In this document: one piece after another, positions 23,664 through 31,616 of the stretch
Position numbering within the stretch: the stretch's first letter is position 1
Layout of the letters: the number at the start of each line of letters is the position of its first letter
Assembly (NCBI GenBank): GCA_016784545.1
Contig: JADHUM010000027.1
Location: forward strand, 1 to 48,516
Direction of reading: 5' to 3'
DNA from: Candidatus Neomarinimicrobiota bacterium
Lineage (GTDB): Bacteria > Fidelibacterota > UBA8477 > JABMPR01
DNA: 48,516 bases
Notes under the pieces: generated by a model
The model's input: the letters and a program-made list of their open reading frames with translations, nothing else
Databases searched by the model: none
Told to the model about the DNA's origin: nothing
Translations under genes and position numbers: made by a program

Positions 23664-25314
23664 AATTAAGCAGCAATTCCTGTCCAAAATCCGCCGGGAA
23701 AATCAATAACGTATCCCCAAACATTGATTCGAACTGAACTGATCCATTTATACCAACCTGATTTGGAGCGGCGTTTCTATTCCACCAATGTTGGGATATG
23801 CCATCTTCCATATCATCACTAAACTTGAACTGATAAACACCACGAGCTAACTCGACAGGGATATGATAGGTTGTACTATCTTTAAACTCGTCTTTATAAT
23901 ACCAGATCATCCCTGAAACATCACTTATATAATATTTATTTTCAGATGCCCGTCCAAGATTGTTTGTTTGGATTGATAAGATGAACTCTTGAGGAAGGCT
24001 AAGTGGTTTTTCGAAGTCGGATCTCAACAAATTGTTTTCAGGGTACTCATCTTGAATAGTTCTGGGAAGCACAAGTTCCACTTCAAACGCCCCGGATTCC
24101 CTCACATGTTTCCAATTCAATGCAGGAAGCGTGACCTCTTCAGCCTCAAGAAACTCCAGATTCCCATTCCAGATTATCCTCTTCTTTCTGTGACCTGCAA
24201 GGCCATATTTAATAATTATATCTTTTAATGGATACGCGCCCCTGTTTTTAATGACAACAACCGGATTGCCAGCACTTGGATTCATCCTGGAATAGCTATC
24301 TTTTGAGTTAGGTATCAAAATCTCAACCACTGTTGCATCATATCTAAAACTAGGTGGACCATAACTAAAGAGCTGATGGCTTATTCTTAAAGTTCCCTCC
24401 TTCTCACCATTGTCTGAGAAAGGCTCTATACTGTAATCCAAAGTAATAGTATCTCCTGGTGAAACCATTGGAGTGAGTTCGAATTCGTATTCGTCTACTT
24501 TTGATCCCGGACACCACCCAGCTCTATCAAAGGGCCAGGTTCCCCCTTGTGGATAAATTGGATTGTTGCCACAGTCTTTCCAGACATTCCATCTGAAGGT
24601 TTTCCAGCCGTTGATACGATAGGTGTGAGTTTTACTCTCCCACTCACAGCAATTGTACGGTCCTGCATGTCCGTGGCCAGAGATAGTCGCTTTTAGGCTG
24701 AAAGCAGTAGCATCCTTAGATAAGATGAGCTGCCTCTCTGGTAACAAGCTGTCAGTGGAAAGATATTCATACTTATACTCACCATAGGGATATACGTTCT
24801 CAACAGACAACACTTCCCTGGATGGCACACCTCGAATAAACACAAACTCCAGATTCAATAACTCCTGATTATTGCCTGTAATCAATTCACGAGGTCCCTT
24901 CAACAATGGCGCATACTCACTTATATCATACACCCACTCCCAACCCTTCTCATCGCCAAGTTTTAAACGTTTTCCATATGGCGTTACAAAACCTCCCAAG
25001 GAAAAGACCTCAGTACTATCGCCTTGTGGAACTTCAATAAGGGTATTCCAGATGTAATCCCATTCACCACAGGGATACTTGTCTCCTGCTGTAGAAGAAT
25101 CGCACTTTAATGTCTGAACCATAAGTATTTTGGACCACCGTATCTTATCCTCAGGGAACTGAACGATAGTTGTATATTGGGCATTCCATCCGACGGGACT
25201 CGGATCATTAAAAGTTATTGGGTTAATTCGTAATGTATCACCTGACCATGTCTGGCCACTAGCTACATTCGCAAGTAAAGCTAGCCCAAAAATGAATAAC
25301 TTAAATCTTTCCAT
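23650..25314 (-). CDS. secreted PNGase F-like glycosidase-related protein
   Basis: A signal peptide (1-20, ending ANVASGQ) and a 530-residue mature part with the two-domain jelly-roll pattern of peptide-N-glycosidase F relatives. Recognisable blocks are KYPCGEWDYIWN near 80, ATISGHGHAGPYNCCEW near 210, and GGTWPFDRAGWCPG near 257. Cysteines are frequent as in extracellular proteins. PNGase F cleaves N-glycans from asparagine. Whether this relative keeps the catalytic acids cannot be confirmed by eye. It sits beside the envelope glycan locus but on the opposite strand. An AGGAG lies 13 bases upstream of the ATG, slightly far. Confidence 0.8.
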   Translation of the reverse strand: MERFKLFIFGLALLANVASGQTWSGDTLRINPITFNDPSPVGWNAQYTTIVQFPEDKIRWSKILMVQTLKCDSSTAGDKYPCGEWDYIWNTLIEVPQGDSTEVFSLGGFVTPYGKRLKLGDEKGWEWVYDISEYAPLLKGPRELITGNNQELLNLEFVFIRGVPSREVLSVENVYPYGEYKYEYLSTDSLLPERQLILSKDATAFSLKATISGHGHAGPYNCCEWESKTHTYRINGWKTFRWNVWKDCGNNPIYPQGGTWPFDRAGWCPGSKVDEYEFELTPMVSPGDTITLDYSIEPFSDNGEKEGTLRISHQLFSYGPPSFRYDATVVEILIPNSKDSYSRMNPSAGNPVVVIKNRGAYPLKDIIIKYGLAGHRKKRIIWNGNLEFLEAEEVTLPALNWKHVRESGAFEVELVLPRTIQDEYPENNLLRSDFEKPLSLPQEFILSIQTNNLGRASENKYYISDVSGMIWYYKDEFKDSTTYHIPVELARGVYQFKFSDDMEDGISQHWWNRNAAPNQVGINGSVQFESMFGDTLLIFPADFGQELLLNFIVE

Positions 25315-25459
25315 ATTGCTTTCAGTACTCCTAGGGGTTACTCAAGAGTTTTATGTTTAAAACATTACGTTTTAATCTAAATCAAATCGCCTCACTATTT
25401 CCCGTGGCTCTTCATGGTAATAGTCAGGCAATTAAATGTATGCAATTATTGCAAAGGTT

Positions 25460-25960
25460 TTATCCTAGATGAGTGACAACCTCATCATAGTTGGGTTCAT
25501 CTGACAAAACCGGAACCTGTTGTGTGTATTCCACCTTCCCATCGGCGGAAACAACAATGACCACACGTGAAAGAAAGCCCTTCATAGGACCATCAATCAT
25601 TTGAAGTCCATAGTCCTTTCCAAATTGACCCGTTTCGAAGTCAGAAAGTGTGTGGACATTTTCAAGTCCCTCGGCACCACAGAATCGTGATTGTGCAAAA
25701 GGAGTATCCCGGGAAATACATAGCACCTTTGTATCAGCAAGTTTCCCTGCTAACTCGTTAAAATATCGGACAGAAGCTGCACATGTACCTGTATCAAGAC
25801 TTGGGAAAATATTGAGCACAAGTCTCGATCCACCAAAGTCAGCCATTGAAACGCGAGCCAGATTTTTTGCCACAAGTTCAAAGTCCTGGGCCTGTGTCCC
25901 TACTTCAGGCAATTCGCCGATGGTATGGATAGGATTGTCCTTAAGTGTTATTGTAGCCAT
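25460..25960 (-). CDS. tpx: thiol peroxidase
   Basis: A 166-residue peroxiredoxin of the Tpx type with peroxidatic cysteine C60 in SLDTGTCAASVRYF and resolving cysteine C94 in QSRFCGAEGL. It reduces hydrogen and organic peroxides using thioredoxin. The length and motifs are standard. A strong AAGGAG lies upstream of the ATG. It seems to be a single-gene unit: 145 bases separate it from the PNGase F-like gene and 97 from the epimerase gene. Confidence 0.96.
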   Translation of the reverse strand: MATITLKDNPIHTIGELPEVGTQAQDFELVAKNLARVSMADFGGSRLVLNIFPSLDTGTCAASVRYFNELAGKLADTKVLCISRDTPFAQSRFCGAEGLENVHTLSDFETGQFGKDYGLQMIDGPMKGFLSRVVIVVSADGKVEYTQQVPVLSDEPNYDEVVTHLG

Positions 25961-26057
25961 ATTTTATACTCCTTACTTTATGATATTAATGGATGAAATT
26001 GTGGACATGAGCGAGTATATCGACACGTATCCAGAATTTAAATTCACTTTAACGCCC

Positions 26058-26987
26058 TCAATTTACTTCTTCAGGTGGAAGATCAAGTAATAAATCCTGG
26101 AGGGCTGTTTTAAGTTCAGGATGGATAAATTTATAACCAGCTTGTGCGATCTTCTCAGCTGAAACCCTGGACCCCTTGAGAACAATAACAGCCATTTCAC
26201 CCAGAGCCAGACGCAAGACAAATGCTGGAACTTTTGGCATGAGCATAGGTTTTTTCAATATATCAGCAGCAAGTTTTGTAAACGATTCATTGTTGGTTGA
26301 TTCGGGAGCCACTGCATTGTAGACACCCTTCATTTGTTCATCTTCGATTGACTTGAGTAATATTCCAATCAAATCATCCACATGAATCCAGGGGATATAT
26401 TGATTACCATCACCCAATGCTGACCCTACACCATATTTTATGGGCGATATCATTTTTTGTAAAGCGCCGCCCTCACGCGCAAGCACTACCCCAATGCGCA
26501 AAATTACTGACCGAATCCCTTGCTTCGAAATTGCACCAGCTGGTTTTTCCCACGCTTCACAGGTACTCCCCAAAAAATCAGAAGCAGGATAATCAGTTTC
26601 GCTGAATATTTTTTCGCTGGTTTCAGCGCCGTAATACCCAACAGCTGAAGCGGATATAAATGCTTTTATCTTTTTGTTGTTCTTGCGGATACTATCCATC
26701 AAAAGTTTACCAGATTTGACGCGACTCTCAACGATTTCTCGCTTTCTGGCGTCCGTCCACTTTTTCTCGCTGATATTTACCCCAGCCAGGTGAACGACGT
26801 AATCAGCTCGGGCAATAGCATCGTGGGCTATCTCCTGCTCATCAGGATTCCACTGGTATGTGGAATAGGTGAAATCGGAGGCGTCCTTCCTGCTTAAAAG
26901 CATGACTTCATACCCTCGCTCTGTTAATGCTGCTGCAAGTTGCTGGCCCACCAAACCGGTTCCACCTGAAATTAAAACTGTACTCAT
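26058..26987 (-). CDS. TIGR01777 family NAD-dependent epimerase-like protein
   Basis: A 309-residue short-chain dehydrogenase-like protein starting VLISGGTGLVGQQLAAAL, the NAD(P)-binding glycine motif. VVHLAGVNISEKKW, SASAVGYYG and RIGVVLAREGGAL are blocks found in the TIGR01777 (YfcH/SDR39U1) group. The C-terminal part carries the DUF1731-type segment (VPAFVLRLALGEMA). The function is unproven; some relatives affect cell division or carotenoid handling. Normal length, no signal peptide. Confidence 0.9.
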   Translation of the reverse strand: MSTVLISGGTGLVGQQLAAALTERGYEVMLLSRKDASDFTYSTYQWNPDEQEIAHDAIARADYVVHLAGVNISEKKWTDARKREIVESRVKSGKLLMDSIRKNNKKIKAFISASAVGYYGAETSEKIFSETDYPASDFLGSTCEAWEKPAGAISKQGIRSVILRIGVVLAREGGALQKMISPIKYGVGSALGDGNQYIPWIHVDDLIGILLKSIEDEQMKGVYNAVAPESTNNESFTKLAADILKKPMLMPKVPAFVLRLALGEMAVIVLKGSRVSAEKIAQAGYKFIHPELKTALQDLLLDLPPEEVN

Positions 26988-27025
26988 ATCTGTGATCTCA
27001 TAAAATGTGACATTTAATTAAACTG

Positions 27026-27457
27026 CTACTTCGTGATTTCCCATGCTTCAACATCTCCTTCGATTAAATTGAACAAGGGATGAAGCTGTATATCAATAGT
27101 CTCGTTCAGTTTATGATATTTAGCCAAATCCCTGACCCTGAGCTTCTCCAAGAGATGATCCTTTTCATAGAGAATCTGTCCCGTCGTCACTGGTATAAAT
27201 TTTACCTCCACAGATGATCCAATTTTGCTCTCATCAAAATTGTATCCTCGATATTTGGCTTCTTCCAGAACAGCTGAGAGATACGAGTTAATGTGGTATA
27301 GGGGATGACTTGTTGCCTTAAAGCGCTGAAGTTGGGGATGATTTAGATACCCCCTGGTTTTGCCCTCCAGGACATGTTTGGCCAATAAGGTCTCTCGCCA
27401 GAGAGCAACCAATCCTTTGCTGTCTAAATACCTTGGGTGAAGCGACCATATTCTCAT
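27026..27457 (-). CDS. pyrimidine dimer DNA glycosylase (endonuclease V-like)
   Basis: A 143-residue protein starting MRIWSLHPRYLD, then GLVALWRETLLAKHVLEG and GYLNHPQLQRF. This is the pattern of the Pyr_excise family (PF03013, related to T4 DenV). It would excise UV-induced cyclobutane dimers and nick at the abasic site. The N-terminal position is critical in DenV, where the amino group after Met removal acts, so the short start is expected. It lies between the epimerase and RhlE genes with no coupling. Confidence 0.85.
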   Translation of the reverse strand: MRIWSLHPRYLDSKGLVALWRETLLAKHVLEGKTRGYLNHPQLQRFKATSHPLYHINSYLSAVLEEAKYRGYNFDESKIGSSVEVKFIPVTTGQILYEKDHLLEKLRVRDLAKYHKLNETIDIQLHPLFNLIEGDVEAWEITK

Positions 27458-27520
27458 TGTCTCAACCCATATTACTTACTAAGAATTAGGAAATTAAATC
27501 TAAGTATGAACTTTGAGCGT

Positions 27521-28798
27521 TTACTCTGGTGTTCTGCGACTTGATGAACGACGGCGCTTTGGCCGACTACCTCCACTACCAGAGTTAGACGGTCTCGATT
27601 TTTTCCGAAGTCCATAGGGCACTGCTGCATCTTTTGCAGCGACCTCTGGTTTATAATTCACAAAGGGGTGCTCAGACACAATCTTAATTTTCTGTTTGAT
27701 CAATTTTTCGATATCACGGAGAAATGCTTTTTCTTCCTCATCACAAAAGGAAATGGCTATACCACTCAAACCAGCCCTCCCTGTTCGACCGATGCGATGC
27801 ACATAAGTCTCGGAAATATTTGGAAGGTCATAGTTAACCACATGGGACAATTCATCAATATCAATACCACGTGCAGCAATGTCGGTTGCAACCAGAACTT
27901 TAGTCTCTCCACTTTTAAAGTTTCCTAACGCCCGTTGACGAGCCGTCTGTGACTTATTGCTGTGAATTGCTTCAGCTGAAATGCCTGCTCGATCCAATAG
28001 CTTGACAATTTTATTGGCACCGTGTTTTGTCCGGGAAAAAACCAGGACAGATTCCATTGATATAGATTGTAATAAATGAATGAGTAGTTTTGTTTTAGCT
28101 GGTTTACTGACAAAGTAAATGGCTTGTTCAACTTTTTCAGCTGTGGTCTGATCTGGCGTCACAGAAACTTTTTCAGGATTCCCCAGAATCTTACGTGATA
28201 AAGCCACAATATCCGGTGGCATCGTTGCAGAGAAAAACAAAGATTGACGCCTTGGCGGTAGTAGGGCTATGAGTTTTTTTATATCATGGATAAACCCCAT
28301 ATCCAGCATTCTATCTGCTTCGTCCAGAACAGAATATTCCACGTCCTTCAAACTGATAAATCCCTGTCCAATGAGATCGAGGAGGCGGCCCGGGGTTGCA
28401 ACCAGGACATCAACACCTCTTTCAAGTATCTTTGTCTGTGCTCCCTGTTTTACACCGCCAAAAATGACTGTATTTTTAATGCCGGTATGCTTTCCATACA
28501 CACTGAAACTCTCACCGATCTGTATAGCCAGTTCCCGCGTAGGGGTAACGATGAGGGCTTTAATTTTCCGATGGCCTCTTTGGTTCTGCTGATTTTGCTG
28601 TTTCAGATATAGATGTTGGAGAATAGGAATGGCAAAAGCAGCTGTTTTTCCTGTGCCCGTCTGGGCACAACCAAGAAGATCTTTTCCCCTCAATAAAATG
28701 GGGATGGATTGTTCCTGAATGGGAGTTGGATTTGTATAGCCCTCAGAACTCAATGCCCTTAGGATAGGGTCAATAACCCCTAACTGTTGAAAGGTCAT
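27521..28798 (-). CDS. rhlE: DEAD-box RNA helicase, RhlE-like
   Basis: A 425-residue helicase with Q motif [47 protein letters not shown], and [10 protein letters not shown]. The C-terminal tail is rich in Arg, Ser and Lys (about 395-425), as in RhlE proteins that bind structured RNA. It likely helps ribosome assembly or mRNA turnover, particularly in the cold. It lies nine bases after the second helicase gene, so the two are likely cotranscribed. Confidence 0.92.
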   Translation of the reverse strand: MTFQQLGVIDPILRALSSEGYTNPTPIQEQSIPILLRGKDLLGCAQTGTGKTAAFAIPILQHLYLKQQNQQNQRGHRKIKALIVTPTRELAIQIGESFSVYGKHTGIKNTVIFGGVKQGAQTKILERGVDVLVATPGRLLDLIGQGFISLKDVEYSVLDEADRMLDMGFIHDIKKLIALLPPRRQSLFFSATMPPDIVALSRKILGNPEKVSVTPDQTTAEKVEQAIYFVSKPAKTKLLIHLLQSISMESVLVFSRTKHGANKIVKLLDRAGISAEAIHSNKSQTARQRALGNFKSGETKVLVATDIAARGIDIDELSHVVNYDLPNISETYVHRIGRTGRAGLSGIAISFCDEEEKAFLRDIEKLIKQKIKIVSEHPFVNYKPEVAAKDAAVPYGLRKKSRPSNSGSGGSRPKRRRSSSRRTPE

Positions 28799-28807
28799 AC
28801 TAGGCTA

Positions 28808-30613
28808 TCACTTATTACGACTTCGACGCGGACTAATTCCGCTCTTTTTACTTCTGCTACCACGTCTTCCGCCCTGGGTCATTCCATATTCTTTTTGCTT
28901 GGAAAATTTTTTGTTTTTGGTTGGCAAGGGAGTTGGCTTGTCGGTGGAAACCTCCAATTGAACTTTGACGCCCTCATGTTTCTGACCATGCAATTTTTCA
29001 ACAAGTCTATTCACCACGCCCTGTTCGATATCGAAGAAGGCAAACTTCTTCATAATTTCGATGGCACCTACATCAGCTTCATTGGAATTTAAAGTTTTAT
29101 TGATTAAACCTATGAGGCGAGTTGGTGTTAAATCGTTTTTCATTCCCAGGTTAATAAACAGTCTGGTGAAAGTTTTATGATGGGGACCCTGCTCTTTTCT
29201 GCTGTCCACCCTGTCACCCCGCTTTTCACTCCGCTTGTTTCTGTCTCGTCGGCCGGGGCGTTCCCCACGTTCCGGTTTGTCATCTGCCGAAACATTGATA
29301 TCAGTAGCATGCTTGTAGTAGGTCAGAAAGCGATTGAATTCTGCTGACACAAAATGTTTTATAAGCTCTTCCCGGTTCAACCATTCCAGTTTTTCATAGA
29401 TAGCTGGCATGAAGGGACCGATTTGCTTTTCGTCAACTTCAACTTTTTCAATTTTATCAATCAAAGAGTAAAGCTGTTTGGTACAAATATCTTTCCCTGT
29501 TGGGACGAGCTCTTTTGTGAATTGTAGCTTGAACTTACTTTCAATGGCTCTGATTTTTCCATACTCACGAGTATGGATGATGGCAATAGAGATACCATTC
29601 TTTCCAGCTCTTCCCGTTCTACCACTTCTATGGATATACACTTCTGAATCATCGGGCAGGTTGTAGTTAACCACATGGGTGAGATCGTTTATATCCAGTC
29701 CACGTGCAGCAACATCAGTTGCCACTAGAATCTGAATTTTTTTAGATCGAAATCTTTGCATCACTTCATCGCGTTGGGCCTGCGACAATTCACCATGCAA
29801 GGCATCTGCATTGTACCCGTCGTGCATAAATTTGTGGGCTGTATCTTTTGTCTCTTGCCTGGTGCGGCAAAAAACGAGACCATAAATATTTGGATTTGAA
29901 TCGGCGATTCGCTTTAGAACTTCATATCTATTCTTGGCCTGAACCATATAATAAATATGCTTAACGTTTACAGCACCAGTATTCATTTTTGTGGCAGCGA
30001 TTTCAAGGGGATTATCCATGTATGTCTTGGTCATCCGCTGTACTTCTCTTGACATGGTCGCTGAAAAAAGGAGCGTCTGTTTTGTGGTCGAAGTCTCAGC
30101 CAGGATGGCATCCAGGTCTTCCTTGAAACCCATGTTGAGCATTTCATCAGCTTCATCTAAAATGACCCGCTCTACATTCCCCAGGAGCAGTCTTTTTCGC
30201 TTAATCAAATCTTTGGCTCGACCAGGTGTGGCCACTACAATTTGAGCAGCTTTTCTGAGTGCCTTAATTTGAGTGTCAATAGCTGCGCCACCATAAACTG
30301 CGACGACACCGATTTCTTTGATGTTTTTAGCATAATTATTCAAATCCTTTGAAATCTGGATACAGAGTTCCCTGGTAGGGCAAAGGATAAGTGTCTGCGT
30401 TCTTTTATCTTCAGGTTTTGTGAGATGTACGGCCGGTAAACCAAAAGCTCCAGTTTTTCCTGTCCCCGTTTGAGCAAAGGCTACCAGGTCCTGAGTTGAG
30501 GTTAATAAATGGGGAATTGTCTGTTCCTGAATAGGGGTTGGGTTTTCAAAACCCAGTTCTTGAATAGCCTGAACAATGTCATCATTGAGGCCGAGTTGAG
30601 CAAAAGCATTCAT
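28808..30613 (-). CDS. deaD: DEAD-box RNA helicase, DeaD/CsdA-like
   Basis: A helicase core (Q motif, [49 protein letters not shown]) is followed by a charged region. A DbpA-type RNA-binding domain (about 490-560; FTRLFINLGMKNDLTP, LVEKLHG) and a basic tail complete it. This is the DeaD architecture, involved in cold-shock ribosome assembly and RNA decay. I begin it at the ATG at 30613 (MNAFAQLG), because the further in-frame start is a TTG at 30631 without a ribosome binding site. A 17-base palindrome lies upstream at 30661-30677. The downstream RhlE gene shares its strand. Confidence 0.92.
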   Translation of the reverse strand: MNAFAQLGLNDDIVQAIQELGFENPTPIQEQTIPHLLTSTQDLVAFAQTGTGKTGAFGLPAVHLTKPEDKRTQTLILCPTRELCIQISKDLNNYAKNIKEIGVVAVYGGAAIDTQIKALRKAAQIVVATPGRAKDLIKRKRLLLGNVERVILDEADEMLNMGFKEDLDAILAETSTTKQTLLFSATMSREVQRMTKTYMDNPLEIAATKMNTGAVNVKHIYYMVQAKNRYEVLKRIADSNPNIYGLVFCRTRQETKDTAHKFMHDGYNADALHGELSQAQRDEVMQRFRSKKIQILVATDVAARGLDINDLTHVVNYNLPDDSEVYIHRSGRTGRAGKNGISIAIIHTREYGKIRAIESKFKLQFTKELVPTGKDICTKQLYSLIDKIEKVEVDEKQIGPFMPAIYEKLEWLNREELIKHFVSAEFNRFLTYYKHATDINVSADDKPERGERPGRRDRNKRSEKRGDRVDSRKEQGPHHKTFTRLFINLGMKNDLTPTRLIGLINKTLNSNEADVGAIEIMKKFAFFDIEQGVVNRLVEKLHGQKHEGVKVQLEVSTDKPTPLPTKNKKFSKQKEYGMTQGGRRGSRSKKSGISPRRSRNK

Positions 30614-30660
30614 TGTGATAGTTTGATCCAATTAATATTTAGTATGTTGTTATTTTCATT

Positions 30661-30677
30661 TCGTTTAGTATAAACGA
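30661..30677. promoter_or_regulatory. palindrome upstream of the helicase pair
   Basis: TCGTTTA and TAAACGA form a perfect 7-base inverted repeat around GTA. It ends about 48 bases before the chosen deaD ATG. The size fits a dimeric regulator site or a small hairpin in the leader. The rest of the 254-base gap (30632-30885) holds nothing recognisable. Confidence 0.35.
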
Positions 30678-30885
30678 GTTCAACCCTTCAACTAACCATA
30701 TCTGAAAATGAGAGCAAAACAGTGTTTTTTGATTTGAATGTTGACAGGCAAGGGATGTGGCCAATCTGCATACCCCAAAAATACAGCTATAAGCCCTAAA
30801 TGATTGGAAATTGGGAATAGATGTTAGGCCTTACAGGTCAAAAACGGGAAGCGACGTTGTTTCAACTGACCATATTTTATATTAC

Positions 30886-31578
30886 TTAGGAGCGCTTACT
30901 TACTTCCTTGAGTGCCAGCTTAAGTAGTTCTGACATTTTGATATAGCCTGCCTGGTTGGGATGCACCCCGTCATAGGTGTATTTTTCCTTCAGACCATTT
31001 TTACTATCCGCCATGGGAGTAAAATAATCCAGATAGATGATCTCATTTGCTTTGGCATATTCCTGCAACATTTTATTCAGCTCCACGATCTGCTCTGCAG
31101 GCTGAATATCCTTCTTCCAGGGATACTCGAATGCAGGCAAAACAGACGACAGAACAATATTTATCTCGTTGGCAAGCGCTAACTCACACATGGAAACGAT
31201 GTAGCCCTGAATCTCATCCAGGGTCATGGGACCAGTGTTCCCGGCAATATCATTCGTTCCTGCCAGAATAACCACCACATCAGGTTTAAGATCAATGACA
31301 TCCTGCCTGAAGCGCAGCAGCATTTGGGGAGTGGTCTGACCGCTGATACCCCGCGCTATGTAGGAGGAATTCTCAAAGAATTCAGGATAGAATTTTGGCC
31401 ATCCTTCAGTGATGGAATTCCCCATGAGCACCACTCGTGATTCTCCGGCTGCTGGAGCGCTCAAGCTCAGGTTTTCTTCCTGGAAGCGCTTCAGGTTTGC
31501 CCAATCCTGAGCTATTATATCCGGGGACAGTCCGACGAATAACAGACAGACAATAATGATGTGATGAGAAAGTTTCAT
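30886..31578 (-). CDS. secreted SGNH/GDSL-type hydrolase
   Basis: A signal peptide (1-23, ending DIIAQ) precedes a GDSL-like lipase/acylhydrolase domain. All four blocks are present: block I MGNSITEGW with the catalytic serine, block II GISGQTT with the oxyanion glycine, block III AGTNDIAGN, and block V DGVHPNQAGY with Asp and His. It would hydrolyse esters, often acetyl groups on carbohydrates, in the periplasm or outside. A GAGGAAAG ribosome binding site precedes the ATG. Confidence 0.9.
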   Translation of the reverse strand: MKLSHHIIIVCLLFVGLSPDIIAQDWANLKRFQEENLSLSAPAAGESRVVLMGNSITEGWPKFYPEFFENSSYIARGISGQTTPQMLLRFRQDVIDLKPDVVVILAGTNDIAGNTGPMTLDEIQGYIVSMCELALANEINIVLSSVLPAFEYPWKKDIQPAEQIVELNKMLQEYAKANEIIYLDYFTPMADSKNGLKEKYTYDGVHPNQAGYIKMSELLKLALKEVSKRS

Positions 31579-31616
31579 GCTTTCCTCTGGTTTAGACCAA
31601 ATATTAAGTTCTAATT

